Source of the DNA: Acidobacteriota bacterium
GTDB lineage: Bacteria > Acidobacteriota > Vicinamibacteria > Vicinamibacterales > UBA2999
Reading direction: 5' to 3'
DNA length: 20,800 nucleotides
Assembly (NCBI GenBank): GCA_947465645.1
Contig: CANIBQ010000090.1
Span: forward strand, 1-20,800
Part shown: piece by piece, positions 14,481 to 20,800 of the stretch
How positions within the stretch are numbered: the first letter of the stretch is position 1
Layout of the letters: every line of letters starts with the position of its first letter
The notes under the pieces: model-generated
What the model was told of the DNA's origin: nothing
Databases searched by the model: none
Seen by the model: only the letters and a program-made list of their open reading frames with translations
Translations under genes and position numbers: made by a program

Positions 14481-14690
14481 ATGCACACCGTTGCACTCGC
14501 CCTTCTCCTCGCACTTGGCCAGGGCGGGGGCGCGCTCACCGGCACGGTCGTGGATCCGTCCGGCGCCCCGGTGCCGGACGCGACGGTGCGTCTCGAGCTG
14601 GCAGGCGCCCCGGCCGGCGAATTGCGGACCGGCAACGACGGCCAATTCTCACGACAGGACTGCCTCGCGCCGCCCGCGCCGGCGTCGTGA
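14481..14690 (+). CDS. Truncated exported protein with carboxypeptidase-regulatory-like beta domain
   Basis: A 69-codon frame begins with a signal peptide (MHTVALALLLALGQ) and continues GALTGTVVDPSGAPVPDATV then RLELAG, the first strands of a CarboxypepD_reg (PF13620-like) domain. This domain typically opens large TonB-dependent receptors and other surface proteins in Acidobacteriota. After GNDGQF the expected strand (PxLPPGxY) is replaced by an unrelated Pro/Ala tail and a stop. In another frame LPRAARAGVVITLPAAS follows, compatible with a frameshift. It is therefore probably a gene start left after deletion of a large receptor gene. ATG 14481 has no strong ribosome-binding site. It ends 43 bp before the lipoprotein gene at 14734. 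Confidence 0.45.
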   Translation: MHTVALALLLALGQGGGALTGTVVDPSGAPVPDATVRLELAGAPAGELRTGNDGQFSRQDCLAPPAPAS

Positions 14691-14733
14691 TTACCTTGCC
14701 GGCGGCTTCTCGAACGCGCTAGCATTCCTCTCG

Positions 14734-16224
14734 ATGAAGCTGCTGTGTGCCGCGGTCGTTCTTGCGGCGTCGCTGGCCGGATGCTCGCGCACCGGCGCGG
14801 AGTCCACGGAATCGCCGGCGGCCGCAACCCCAACTGCCGCGGGGTCCGCATCATCACAGCCTGCGGTCCAAACGCTGACGCTCACCTACGACAAGCCGGC
14901 GGTCGTCGGCCGCGAGGTTCGAGTGGCCGCGACGGGATTGCCGGCCGGCAGGACGGCGGATCTGATGTGGGGCACGGCCACCGGCGGCTGGGTGATCGAG
15001 GACTACTACCACTTCCGCGGGAAGAAATACGAGGAGTCGTCGGTGTCGCTCGGCACGTTCCCGATCGACGCGAGCGGCACGCTCGACGCGCGCTTCACGA
15101 TTCCCGAGGACTACGGCGGCGTGCACGACATCATCGCGATGGTCGACGGCGCGCGCGTCGCGCAGAACGGCGTCGAGGTCACCCAGAGCTTCGAGATGAG
15201 TCCGAAGTCCGGTCCCGTCGGCACCCCGATCGAGCTGAAGGTCAAGGGGCTCGGCTGGCGCACGATGGAAAGCACGTGGGTGATCAACTGGGACAACAAC
15301 CTGCTCGGCTTCGTATCGGCGGCCTCGACCAAGGGGTCGGCGACCGCGCGGTTTCGCGCCGCCGGGCCGTCCGGCACCCACGTCATCAAGCTGCTGACCG
15401 GCTGGCAGGGGCAAGGCTACTTGAACTACGAGCAGTCGCCTGTCGCTCACCTGCCCCGCCCGCAGTTCACCTTCCAGACGACGCCCGGCCGCACCTCGAC
15501 GCCCATGGCGTACGCGGAGCCGTATCAGCCGCAGGTGATTCCGAAGAGCGAGCTGAGCATCGCACGCGCGACACTCTCGGTGAGTCCCGCCCAGGGACCG
15601 GTCGGCACGCGCACGACGCTGCGCGGCGAAGGGTTCGCCGCCGGCACGGCACTCGAGCTCGTATGGCAGTCCTACGTCGGCAACCGCGTGACGCCGGATG
15701 GATTCGAGTCGTCTGAGAAGCCGATCGGCAGCGTGAAGGTCGGGCGCGACGGACGGATCGACGCGTCCATCACCATCCCGGACGACCTCGGCGGGCTCCA
15801 CGGCCTGGCGCTGCGCGCCGGCGACACGACGCTGGGGCGCGCCTTCTTCGTCACCGAAACCAGCATCGTCGGCATCTCGGCGACGTCAGGACCGGTGGGG
15901 ACGCCGATCAGCATTCATCTCAAGGGCGTGGGCTGGACCGAATACGACAACATCTATATCGCGACCTACGACAACGCCTACATGGGGTATGCGTGCGGCT
16001 TCAACAGCCAGGGCGATGTGGTCATCAACTTCGTGGCCACCGGGGCGCCCGGCGAGCACATCATCGACCTGTATCCGGGGATTTACCAGGGGCCGCAGAC
16101 CGAGCCGCAGCTGCTGTATCGCCACGCGCAGCTCACATATGCCGACGATCATCCCGGCAACAAGATTCCCGCGCTGCGCTTCAAGTTCGAGGTCACGCCG
16201 TCGGCATCGAGCCAGACGCATTGA
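14734..16224 (+). CDS. Lipoprotein with two tandem Ig-like module pairs (IPT/TIG-like)
   Basis: Exported lipoprotein of 496 residues of unknown function. The lipobox is LAGC (Cys17), followed by an Ala/Ser/Thr linker to about residue 45. The rest is an A-B-A'-B' duplication. A (46-149) and A' (275-375) share GLPAGRTADLMW/GFAAGTALELVW and FTIPEDYGGVHDI/ITIPDDLGGLHGL. B (150-250) and B' (376-488) share SPKSGPVGTPIELKVKGLGW/SATSGPVGTPISIHLKGVGW and GPSGTHVIKLLTG/GAPGEHIIDLYPG. The SGPVGT pattern is typical of IPT/TIG-like immunoglobulin folds used in surface binding proteins. Start ATG 14734; a longer frame from 14455 has no signal peptide. The gene is alone between two tRNA genes and lacks a clear Shine-Dalgarno. 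Confidence 0.75.
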   Translation: MKLLCAAVVLAASLAGCSRTGAESTESPAAATPTAAGSASSQPAVQTLTLTYDKPAVVGREVRVAATGLPAGRTADLMWGTATGGWVIEDYYHFRGKKYEESSVSLGTFPIDASGTLDARFTIPEDYGGVHDIIAMVDGARVAQNGVEVTQSFEMSPKSGPVGTPIELKVKGLGWRTMESTWVINWDNNLLGFVSAASTKGSATARFRAAGPSGTHVIKLLTGWQGQGYLNYEQSPVAHLPRPQFTFQTTPGRTSTPMAYAEPYQPQVIPKSELSIARATLSVSPAQGPVGTRTTLRGEGFAAGTALELVWQSYVGNRVTPDGFESSEKPIGSVKVGRDGRIDASITIPDDLGGLHGLALRAGDTTLGRAFFVTETSIVGISATSGPVGTPISIHLKGVGWTEYDNIYIATYDNAYMGYACGFNSQGDVVINFVATGAPGEHIIDLYPGIYQGPQTEPQLLYRHAQLTYADDHPGNKIPALRFKFEVTPSASSQTH

Positions 16225-16284
16225 AGTCGTGATAGCTTGAGTAGGCTAGGTTCCGCAATGCGGAGCCGGCGACCGCCTCCCAAC

Positions 16285-16362
16285 GCGCCCGTAGCTCAGC
16301 TGGATTAGAGCGTCGGCCTCCGAAGCCGAAGGCCACAGGTTCGAATCCTGTCGGGCGCACCA
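16285..16362 (+). tRNA. tRNA-Arg(CCG)
   Basis: Acceptor GCGCCCG/CGGGCGC, discriminator A, encoded CCA (16360-16362). Anticodon stem TCGGC/GCCGA around CTCCGAA gives anticodon CCG, reading CGG. Confidence 0.95.
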
Positions 16363-16407
16363 ACTTCTCAATTACTCGAAACGCGCATTCCGAGAGGCGA
16401 TGAGTCC

Positions 16408-16436
16408 TTGCCTGATGCGTATCCCGAACGTAGAAT
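16408..16436 (+). promoter_or_regulatory. Promoter of tRNA-Lys
   Basis: TTGCCT at 16408-16413, exactly 17 bp, then TAGAAT at 16431-16436. The predicted start is about nine bases before the tRNA 5' end. Confidence 0.6.
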
Positions 16437-16451
16437 GGGAAGTTCCCAGAT

Positions 16452-16527
16452 GGGGCGGTAGCTCAATTGGCAGAGCAGCAGACTCTTAATCTGCGGGTTG
16501 GGGGTTCGATTCCCCCCCGCCTCACCA
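16452..16527 (+). tRNA. tRNA-Lys(CTT)
   Basis: Acceptor GGGGCGG/CCGCCTC with one G-U pair, discriminator A, encoded CCA (16525-16527). Anticodon stem GCAGA/TCTGC around CTCTTAA gives anticodon CTT, reading AAG. Confidence 0.95.
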
Positions 16528-16590
16528 ACTTCACGATGCCATCACCACCGTCGCGGCCATACGGTGGATTCTGTATGTGACGAGGCACGA

Positions 16591-16971
16591 TCATGTCCCG
16601 AAGTGCTGCTGCACCTTGGCCATGATCTGCGGACCGGTGAGTTCGTCCGCGGTTTCGATGGCGATCGCGCGCGCGGAAGGCGCCTTGGATCGGCCGAGAC
16701 GCTCTTTGAGTTCCAGCTTTGCCTGACCCGGCCCGAAGATCAAGAGGCCATCGAGGTGTCCCAGCCGGCTGATGACCTCATCGTAGTACCGGTCAAGACG
16801 CTGGCCGTGCCGTTCCTCGTACTTCTTTTCGCCTCCGCCGTCCTGCCGGCCCGAATAGCGAGGGTGCGCTTCGACATCGGACTCCAATGTCTCGCTGGCG
16901 ACGCGACCTTCTGACACAGACACGATGACGGCCCGCTTGTGGTCGATCCAGATCCCTGCGTTGTGGCTCAT
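16591..16971 (-). CDS. eRF1-domain-3-like protein (bacterial release-factor-related, baeRF-like)
   Basis: Cytoplasmic protein of 126 residues. Features of the small bacterial eRF1-related family are present: GIWIDHKRAVIVSVSEGRV at the start, a basic/hydrophilic middle that includes KKYEERHGQRLDRYYDEV, then LDGLLIFGPGQAKLELKERL and AIAIETADELTGPQIMAKVQ at the end. Members are sometimes called translational machinery proteins, but their biochemical role is unproven. The start ATG at 16969-16971 has AGGTG four bases upstream; the frame could begin 36 bases earlier at 17007 without any ribosome-binding site. The gene is convergent with tRNA-Lys and divergent from the MpaB-type gene. Confidence 0.7.
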   Translation of the reverse strand: MSHNAGIWIDHKRAVIVSVSEGRVASETLESDVEAHPRYSGRQDGGGEKKYEERHGQRLDRYYDEVISRLGHLDGLLIFGPGQAKLELKERLGRSKAPSARAIAIETADELTGPQIMAKVQQHFGT

Positions 16972-17037
16972 AACACCTGTGTCCAGCGCAAGTCTTGTGC
17001 CGCTCATCGCGCGTGAGGACAGTCGGATTAGCTGCGG

Positions 17038-17081
17038 TTTCCCACCCGACGAGCGGGATCTTTCTCTCGTCGGTGGGGAAA
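17038..17081. repeat. Long imperfect hairpin in the divergent gap
   Basis: TTTCCCACCCGACGAG at 17038-17053 pairs with CTCGTCGGTGGGGAAA at 17066-17081 (14 of 16 pairs) over a 12-base loop. It lies 54 bp before ATG 17135 and 67 bp upstream of the baeRF-like start. It may be an operator for either gene or a bidirectional attenuator. Confidence 0.55.
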
Positions 17082-17134
17082 AGTCCTCGGGCAGATTCCG
17101 GCGGGTGCGGATTCACTAGAATAGAAGTCACGAC

Positions 17135-17917
17135 ATGCAAGGCGTCGCGCGCCGCATCAACGCCGAGCGGGTCGTGCTGTTCGGCTGGTCGCGCGCCATT
17201 CTTCTCCAACTCGCACATCCACTCATCGCCGCCGGCGTGGCGGAGCACAGTTCGTTTCGCGGCGGCCCGTTCACCGCGGCGGCGCGCCTGCATCACACGA
17301 TCCGCGCGATGCTCTCGCTCACCTTCGGCACTCCCGCCGCCAGGGAAGACACACTGGAGCGCATCCGCGGCATCCACCGCCGCGTGCGCGGGCACCTCGC
17401 GGAGACCGCCGGGCCCTTTCCTGCCGGCACTCCGTACTTCGCCGATGACCCCGACCTGCTCCTGTGGGTGCACGCCACGCTGCTCGATTCGATTCCACTC
17501 GTCTATCAGCATCTCGTCGGGCCCCTCTCCGTTGCGGAGCGCGACGCCTACTGCGATGAAGCGGCCGGCACGGCCATCGCCCTCGGGGCGCGGCAGGCGG
17601 AGGTGCCGCGGACGTGGGGAGAGCTCCGCGCGTACGTCGACGCCACCCATCGATCGGGCCGTCTCGTCGTGAGCGGGCAGGCCCGGGAGGTGGCCACCGC
17701 CGTGCTCGCACCGCGGATGGCGTGGCTCATCGCTCCCGCAGCCACGGCGAACCGACTCGTGACGGTGGGACTGCTGCCCGATGCGCTCCGGCAGCCATTC
17801 GGTTTTACCTGGGACGACGGTCGCGAGCGGCAGTTGCGAACGGTGCTCGCGGTGATACGAGGCGCGCGCCGGGCGATGCCCAGCGGCCTCCGCCTCTGGC
17901 CTGAAGCGAGGCGCTAG
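17135..17917 (+). CDS. MpaB/latex-clearing-type oxygenase family protein (DUF2236)
   Basis: Protein of 260 residues in the ER-bound oxygenase mpaB/rubber oxygenase family (PF09995-like), all-alpha proteins of which characterised members bind heme b and cleave or oxidise lipophilic substrates. The start shows the family pattern: INAERVVLFGWSRAILLQLA followed by HPLIAAGVAEHSSF (H28). Then come LHHTIRAMLSLTFGT and PDLLLWVHATLLDSIPLVYQ (H113), an internal region conserved in the family. No signal peptide. Substrate unknown. ATG 17135 is near a TAGAAT box (17117-17122), so the message has a very short leader and no clear Shine-Dalgarno. Its stop TAG lies inside the terminal CTAGA of the palindromic element at 17914-18029. 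Confidence 0.82.
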   Translation: MQGVARRINAERVVLFGWSRAILLQLAHPLIAAGVAEHSSFRGGPFTAAARLHHTIRAMLSLTFGTPAAREDTLERIRGIHRRVRGHLAETAGPFPAGTPYFADDPDLLLWVHATLLDSIPLVYQHLVGPLSVAERDAYCDEAAGTAIALGARQAEVPRTWGELRAYVDATHRSGRLVVSGQAREVATAVLAPRMAWLIAPAATANRLVTVGLLPDALRQPFGFTWDDGRERQLRTVLAVIRGARRAMPSGLRLWPEARR

Positions 17918-18029
17918 AGCAGTTTCTATTCGTACGTAGTGTCCGGCTTTAGCCGGACCTTGTGGGCGTCGGCTTTTCACGACGGTCCGGCTGAAGCCGG
18001 ACACTACGTACAAATGGAAAACGGTCTAG
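17914..18029. mobile_element. MITE-like 116-bp palindromic element
   Basis: The core arms 17932-17959 and 17984-18011 are 28 bases each with one mismatch (GTACGTAGTGTCCGGCTTTA... against its complement), separated by 24 bases. Weaker complementarity continues outward to CTAGA (17914-17918) and TCTAG (18025-18029). The inner GTCCGGCT-tta-GCCGGAC is itself a palindrome. There is no ORF. This looks like a non-autonomous miniature element or REP-type repeat. No target-site duplication could be established. Confidence 0.7.
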
Positions 18030-18059
18030 TTGCGGCTACCGCGTTACAGCCCGTAGGAC

Positions 18060-18413
18060 ATGTGCGGCGTGGAACTGTGCCGCCACGTGAAGGCGCTCTC
18101 TGTGCCGTCGACGGTGCTGGTCACGACGAGTGATGTCACGCGCGTGCCCGCGGCGCTCGAGGCGGGATGCGACGGCGTGCTGCTGAAGCCGTTTGCCCTG
18201 AACCTGCTTCACGCGCGGATCGGTCGCCTGCTCAGGGGGCACGCCGCGGGTGCCGACCGGCAACTGCCGGGCACCAACCGCGTATTGCCAGAGATGCAGT
18301 GCCCCCAGTGCCACCACGAAGGCGTGACCTGCTTCGAGTTCTCCAGCCACCGCCGTTCCTGGTATGCGTGCCTGGAGTGCAGGCAGGTCTGGATCGGAAA
18401 GCGACAGGAATAG
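18060..18413 (+). pseudogene. 5'-truncated response-regulator receiver with a C-terminal zinc ribbon
   Basis: An open frame of 117 codons. Residues 1-60 are the second half of a CheY-like receiver: CGVELCRHVKAL, then TVLVTTSDVTRVPAALEAGC (the conserved Ser/Thr strand) and DGVLLKPFALNLLHARIG with the invariant Lys-Pro. The first half, including the phospho-acceptor Asp, is missing. Residues 80-117 form a possible zinc ribbon with two CxxC pairs (CPQCHHEG... and CLECRQVW). A TAG stands two codons before the ATG; LVAATALQPVGH in another frame (from 18027) may be the lost link, implying a frameshift. It is probably inactive as a phosphorelay receiver, although the zinc ribbon could be retained. 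It is next to the MITE-like element, which is a likely cause of the truncation. Confidence 0.65.
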
Positions 18414-18418
18414 AGCGC

Positions 18419-19690
18419 TCACGCCTTTCCGGGCCGCGCGGTGGCCTGGGGTGTCGCCGAGCTCACGAGCGCCGCGATCACCAGGTCGCCGCTGACGTTC
18501 ACCGCCGTCCGGCACATGTCGAGGAAGCGGTCCACACCCAGGATCAGTCCCATCCCCTCCGCGGGAATGCCCACCGACTGGGCGACGATCATCACCATCG
18601 GCAGCGATCCGCCGGGCACCCCCGCCGTCCCGACCCCCGCGAGGATCGACATCAGCATCACGCGCACCTGCTGGCCGGACGTCAGGTCCAGGCCGTAGAC
18701 CTGCGCGAGAAACAGCACCGTGACGCCTTCGAAGAGCGCGGTGCCGTTCTGGTTCGCCGTCGACCCGACGGTGAGCGCGAACCGGGCAATCTGCGGCGGC
18801 AGGTGCAGTTTCGTTTCCGCCACGTCGAGCGAGAGCGGCAGCGTCGCGTTCGACGATGCGGTGGAGAAGGCGTAGAGGTAGACCTCGCGCGAGTTGCGGA
18901 AGAACTCCCAGGGCGATCGCCGCGCGATCAGCCACAGCGCCGCCGCGTAGACCACGAACTGCTGCAGCAGCAGCCCGATCACGACGGTGAGCACGTACAT
19001 CAGCAGCGCCGCGAAGACGTTGGCGCCGAAGGTCAGCGTCGTGTTGAGGATGATGGCGAACACTGCGATGGGCGCGAGCGTCATGGCGAAGTGCACGATC
19101 CGCATGCACGCGTCGAAGATCTGCTCGAGCAGCGTGATCAGCACGTTGTCGCCGGTCCTGGATGATGCCGCGCTGACGGCGACGCCGAAGATGAGCGCGA
19201 AGATCATCAACTGGAGCATCTGGCCGTCGAGCGCGCGCACGGCGGAGTCGATCGGGTTGCGCGGAATCAGCTCGACGATGGTCTGGCTGAGAGGCTGTGC
19301 CGCCGCGGCATTGGCCTGGATCGCCTCGACGCTGCCCGCCTGCGTCTGCAGCAGCGTGCGATCCACCGCATCGCCGGGCCGGATCGCATTGACCAGCACG
19401 ACGGCGATGGCGACCGACGCCGCGCTCAGCAGGATCGTGAAGACGAGCGTCCGTCCGGCGACGCCGGTGAGCTCGCGGCCGCGTCCCAGTTGGTAGACGC
19501 CAATCACCAGCGCCGAGAACACCATCGGGACGACGACCATGAAGATCGACCGCAGGAACAACTGGCCGATCGGCTGGAGCAGGTTGACCGACAGCCACTG
19601 CAGCCACGGGGCGGCCGCCTGCCCGTGGAGGGCCAGGCCGAGCGCCGCGCCGGCCACGAGCGCCACGAGCAGCCGCGTGTGCAGTTTCAC
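18419..19690 (-). CDS. Dicarboxylate/amino acid:cation symporter (DAACS/Glt family)
   Basis: Inner-membrane transporter of 423 residues coupling uptake of an acidic amino acid or dicarboxylate to Na+ or H+ (PF00375). The start is GTG 19688-19690 with only a weak ribosome-binding site. Motifs run in family order: the HP1-type STASSNATLP (276-285), GSTANQNGTALFEG (309-322), HP2 GVGTAGVPGG (352-361), and the TM8 motif DRFLDMCRTAVNVSGD (387-402). In TM8 the Arg (R394) equivalent to GltPh R397 is present, as in carriers for acidic substrates. The usual NMDGT is NQNGT here: the Asp that helps form Na+ sites in GltPh is Asn315. It converges with the receiver remnant (6 bp gap). Confidence 0.9.
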   Translation of the reverse strand: MKLHTRLLVALVAGAALGLALHGQAAAPWLQWLSVNLLQPIGQLFLRSIFMVVVPMVFSALVIGVYQLGRGRELTGVAGRTLVFTILLSAASVAIAVVLVNAIRPGDAVDRTLLQTQAGSVEAIQANAAAAQPLSQTIVELIPRNPIDSAVRALDGQMLQLMIFALIFGVAVSAASSRTGDNVLITLLEQIFDACMRIVHFAMTLAPIAVFAIILNTTLTFGANVFAALLMYVLTVVIGLLLQQFVVYAAALWLIARRSPWEFFRNSREVYLYAFSTASSNATLPLSLDVAETKLHLPPQIARFALTVGSTANQNGTALFEGVTVLFLAQVYGLDLTSGQQVRVMLMSILAGVGTAGVPGGSLPMVMIVAQSVGIPAEGMGLILGVDRFLDMCRTAVNVSGDLVIAALVSSATPQATARPGKA

Positions 19691-19697
19691 GGGGCCT

Positions 19698-19758
19698 GAT
19701 CCTATCCGAGTCCGACCCGGTGCCTGTCGGGATCGACCCCGACATAGGATCGACAGGG
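19698..19758. repeat. Nested inverted repeats upstream of the symporter
   Basis: GATCCTAT (19698-19705) pairs with ATAGGATC (19744-19751). Within and beside it, CCTGTCG pairs with CGACAGG, and TCGGG with CCCGA. They lie directly upstream of the symporter GTG start and could form its operator or leader. Confidence 0.45.
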
Positions 19759-19786
19759 TCGAGGTCGAAGATTCCTGGCCGAATGT

Positions 19787-19818
19787 TATACTGCGATGTT
19801 CCTGCGGGCAGGAACATC
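19787..19818 (+). promoter_or_regulatory. tRNA-Leu promoter -10 and leader hairpin
   Basis: TATACT at 19787-19792 is a good -10 box; the -35 is unclear. A perfect hairpin GATGTTCCTG-cggg-CAGGAACATC at 19795-19818 ends seven bases before the tRNA. It lies within the predicted precursor 5' leader. Confidence 0.5.
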
Positions 19819-19825
19819 ACCACTT

Positions 19826-19912
19826 GCGGAAGTGGCGGAATTGGCAGACGCGCTAGCCTCAGGAGCTAGTGGCCGCAAGGCCATCGGGGTTCGAGTCCCC
19901 GCTTCCGCACCA
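19826..19912 (+). tRNA. tRNA-Leu(CAG)
   Basis: Class II tRNA with acceptor GCGGAAG/CTTCCGC, discriminator A, encoded CCA (19910-19912) and a long variable arm (GTGGCCGCAAGGCCATC). Anticodon stem CTAGC/GCTAG around CTCAGGA gives anticodon CAG, reading CTG. Confidence 0.95.
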
Positions 19913-19933
19913 CATCTCAGAACCACCTGAAAA

Positions 19934-19956
19934 ACCGAGACTTTTTGAGTCTCGGT
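19934..19956. terminator. Hairpin after tRNA-Leu, possible terminator
   Basis: Perfect stem ACCGAGACT/AGTCTCGGT with loop TTTTG, 21 bases beyond the tRNA. On the plus strand no U-tract follows; on the minus strand TTTTCA follows, so it may work better in that direction. A second small hairpin GTCCA-ccgat-TGGAC lies at 19966-19980. Confidence 0.45.
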
Positions 19957-20050
19957 CTACGGTTTGTCCACCGATTGGACACGAACTGGACGGAATCTAA
20001 CGGACGGCGCGATAATCGCAGCAGTTCGCTCCCGGCCACCATCCAGCGAA

Positions 20051-20290
20051 ATGTCTCCTATCTCAACCTTCTTCCTCGGCTTCGCCGTTGGCGCAATCAC
20101 TTTGTTACTGGTGTTCCACCGAATCGTCCGGGATACATGGCAGCAGAGACGCCGAAGCGCACCAATGCCCCCGATTGAGCGCGCCGAGATCGCACACGAG
20201 CCCGGGGCGAGAATGATTACGCTTGAAGACGACGATCAATCACCGCCTCCACGATCGTACTCTCTCCGAGGAATCAGGCTTCGAGAGTAA
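20051..20290 (+). CDS. Small single-span membrane protein, unrecognised
   Basis: Start chosen at ATG 20051, giving 79 residues; the frame is open from 19964, but the extra part shows no family features. One transmembrane helix near the N-terminus (TFFLGFAVGAITLLLVFH, about residues 5-22) is followed by positively charged residues (RDTWQQRRR), so the tail is predicted to be cytoplasmic. The tail is hydrophilic and includes an acidic EDDD. No family recognised. The base composition from the tRNA-Leu onward seems less GC-rich than the rest. A toxin-like or phage-type small membrane protein is possible but unsupported. Confidence 0.4.
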   Translation: MSPISTFFLGFAVGAITLLLVFHRIVRDTWQQRRRSAPMPPIERAEIAHEPGARMITLEDDDQSPPPRSYSLRGIRLRE

Positions 20291-20356
20291 CGGGCGACAT
20301 TGTCTGCCTGTCGCCATGAAGACCAAACAAGCGTCGGCATAGCCAGAGACAAACAC

Positions 20357-20764
20357 GTGAGGAACCGTCGCCTAAAGAAGGCCATCAAGAAACAGGCCCG
20401 CATAGTCGAAGCCCGTCTCCGCGGCGAGTCAGCGAAACATTTACCGACGATTAGTTGGCGTGAACGGTGTGCGATAACCGCGAGTCGAATCTTTGCTGAA
20501 ACAGAAGTCCGACGAGGCACGCCGACACCTCCGGAAGTCCTGTTCCATCGATATTTTCGCAACCGAGGCCATCTCTTACGCGACGGCTATCGTGGAAAAG
20601 TGGATCTCGACCGATTGGTAGCGAGCACCTTGCCGATCGTACTCCTGTTCGACCTTCAGGGCATGTTGAATAGCGCGTTACTCCATGGGAACACGAACAT
20701 TCCCGGCCACGTGGACCATGACCCATTTCACTGTGACTATCTAGACTCGGACGAACCGAATTGA
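20357..20764 (+). CDS. Hypothetical protein, unrecognised
   Basis: Open frame ending at TGA 20762-20764. It can begin at TTG 20300 (154 residues) or, as I prefer, GTG 20357 (135 residues), since the first 19 residues look random. Neither start has a convincing ribosome-binding site. The N-terminus is strongly basic (VRNRRLKKAIKKQARIVEAR), suggesting nucleic-acid or membrane-surface contact. The middle contains TISWRERCAITASRIFAETE and a hydrophobic segment LPIVLLFDLQGMLNSALLHG. The end is His/Asp-rich (HVDHDPFHCDYLDSDE), which could bind metal. No known family recognised. Codon use is less GC-biased than in genes such as rlmF. The last 36 bases of the window hold nothing I can name. Confidence 0.4.
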   Translation: MRNRRLKKAIKKQARIVEARLRGESAKHLPTISWRERCAITASRIFAETEVRRGTPTPPEVLFHRYFRNRGHLLRDGYRGKVDLDRLVASTLPIVLLFDLQGMLNSALLHGNTNIPGHVDHDPFHCDYLDSDEPN

Positions 20765-20800
20765 CCTGCTAGGCGTTTTTCGGACCAGCTGAAGCCTGCG

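Noticed and set aside
18167..19165. A 332-codon plus-strand ORF
   Set aside because: Overlaps the symporter on the other strand and is compositionally random (Arg/His/Gln-rich).

Overview
The window is high-GC bacterial chromosome, probably from an uncultured soil acidobacterium near the Vicinamibacteria. That placement is an inference from gene content. It rests on a reaction-centre-type di-heme cytochrome with an extra C-terminal domain, secreted amidohydrolase, NHL and amidase proteins, a DUF2934 protein, a YciF-type ferritin-like protein, a TonB-dependent receptor and large intergenic palindromes. There is no rRNA, no CRISPR array, no transposase and no integrase.

Layout. (1) 1-5672: a di-heme cytochrome c (minus strand, cut by the window edge) diverges from a four-gene plus-strand operon of exported proteins: a Tat amidohydrolase, an NHL beta-propeller protein, a protein sharing the C-terminal domain of the cytochrome, and a lipoprotein amidase. 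A good sigma70-like promoter lies in the divergent gap. (2) 5686-6773: a truncated VOC gene sits behind rlmF (23S rRNA m6A1618 methyltransferase). (3) 6840-9145: a 2.3-kb toxin-antitoxin island lies on the 3' side of an intact tRNA-Arg(TCT). Its far edge is a duplicate of the 3' half of that tRNA. Inside, all on the minus strand, are an XRE regulator, a higB-higA pair, an antitoxin remnant and a HigB-HigA pair fused in one reading frame. Two of the start regions carry related CTATAG palindromes. (4) 9184-12146: a cupin protein, a soluble diguanylate cyclase, an inverted-repeat cluster, tRNA-His with a terminator, a ferritin-like DUF892 protein, a DUF2934 protein and a LigD polymerase-domain remnant. 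(5) 12143-16527: a TonB-dependent receptor, tRNA-Arg(TCG), a truncated carboxypeptidase-regulatory-domain ORF, a lipoprotein built of two duplicated Ig-like modules, tRNA-Arg(CCG) and tRNA-Lys(CTT). (6) 16591-19690: a baeRF-like protein, an MpaB-type oxygenase, a 116-bp MITE-like palindrome, a beheaded response regulator with a zinc-ribbon tail, and a glutamate/dicarboxylate symporter. (7) 19826-20800: tRNA-Leu(CAG), a hairpin and two unrecognised ORFs in what looks like less GC-rich sequence, possibly another tRNA-anchored accessory segment.

The most unusual part is region 3: a minimal, integrase-free island holding only addiction-type genes and bracketed by tRNA-derived repeats. Many starts were moved from the longest possible ORF on ribosome-binding-site, signal-peptide or family-length grounds; each entry says so. 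No database search was possible, so family names come from motif recognition.
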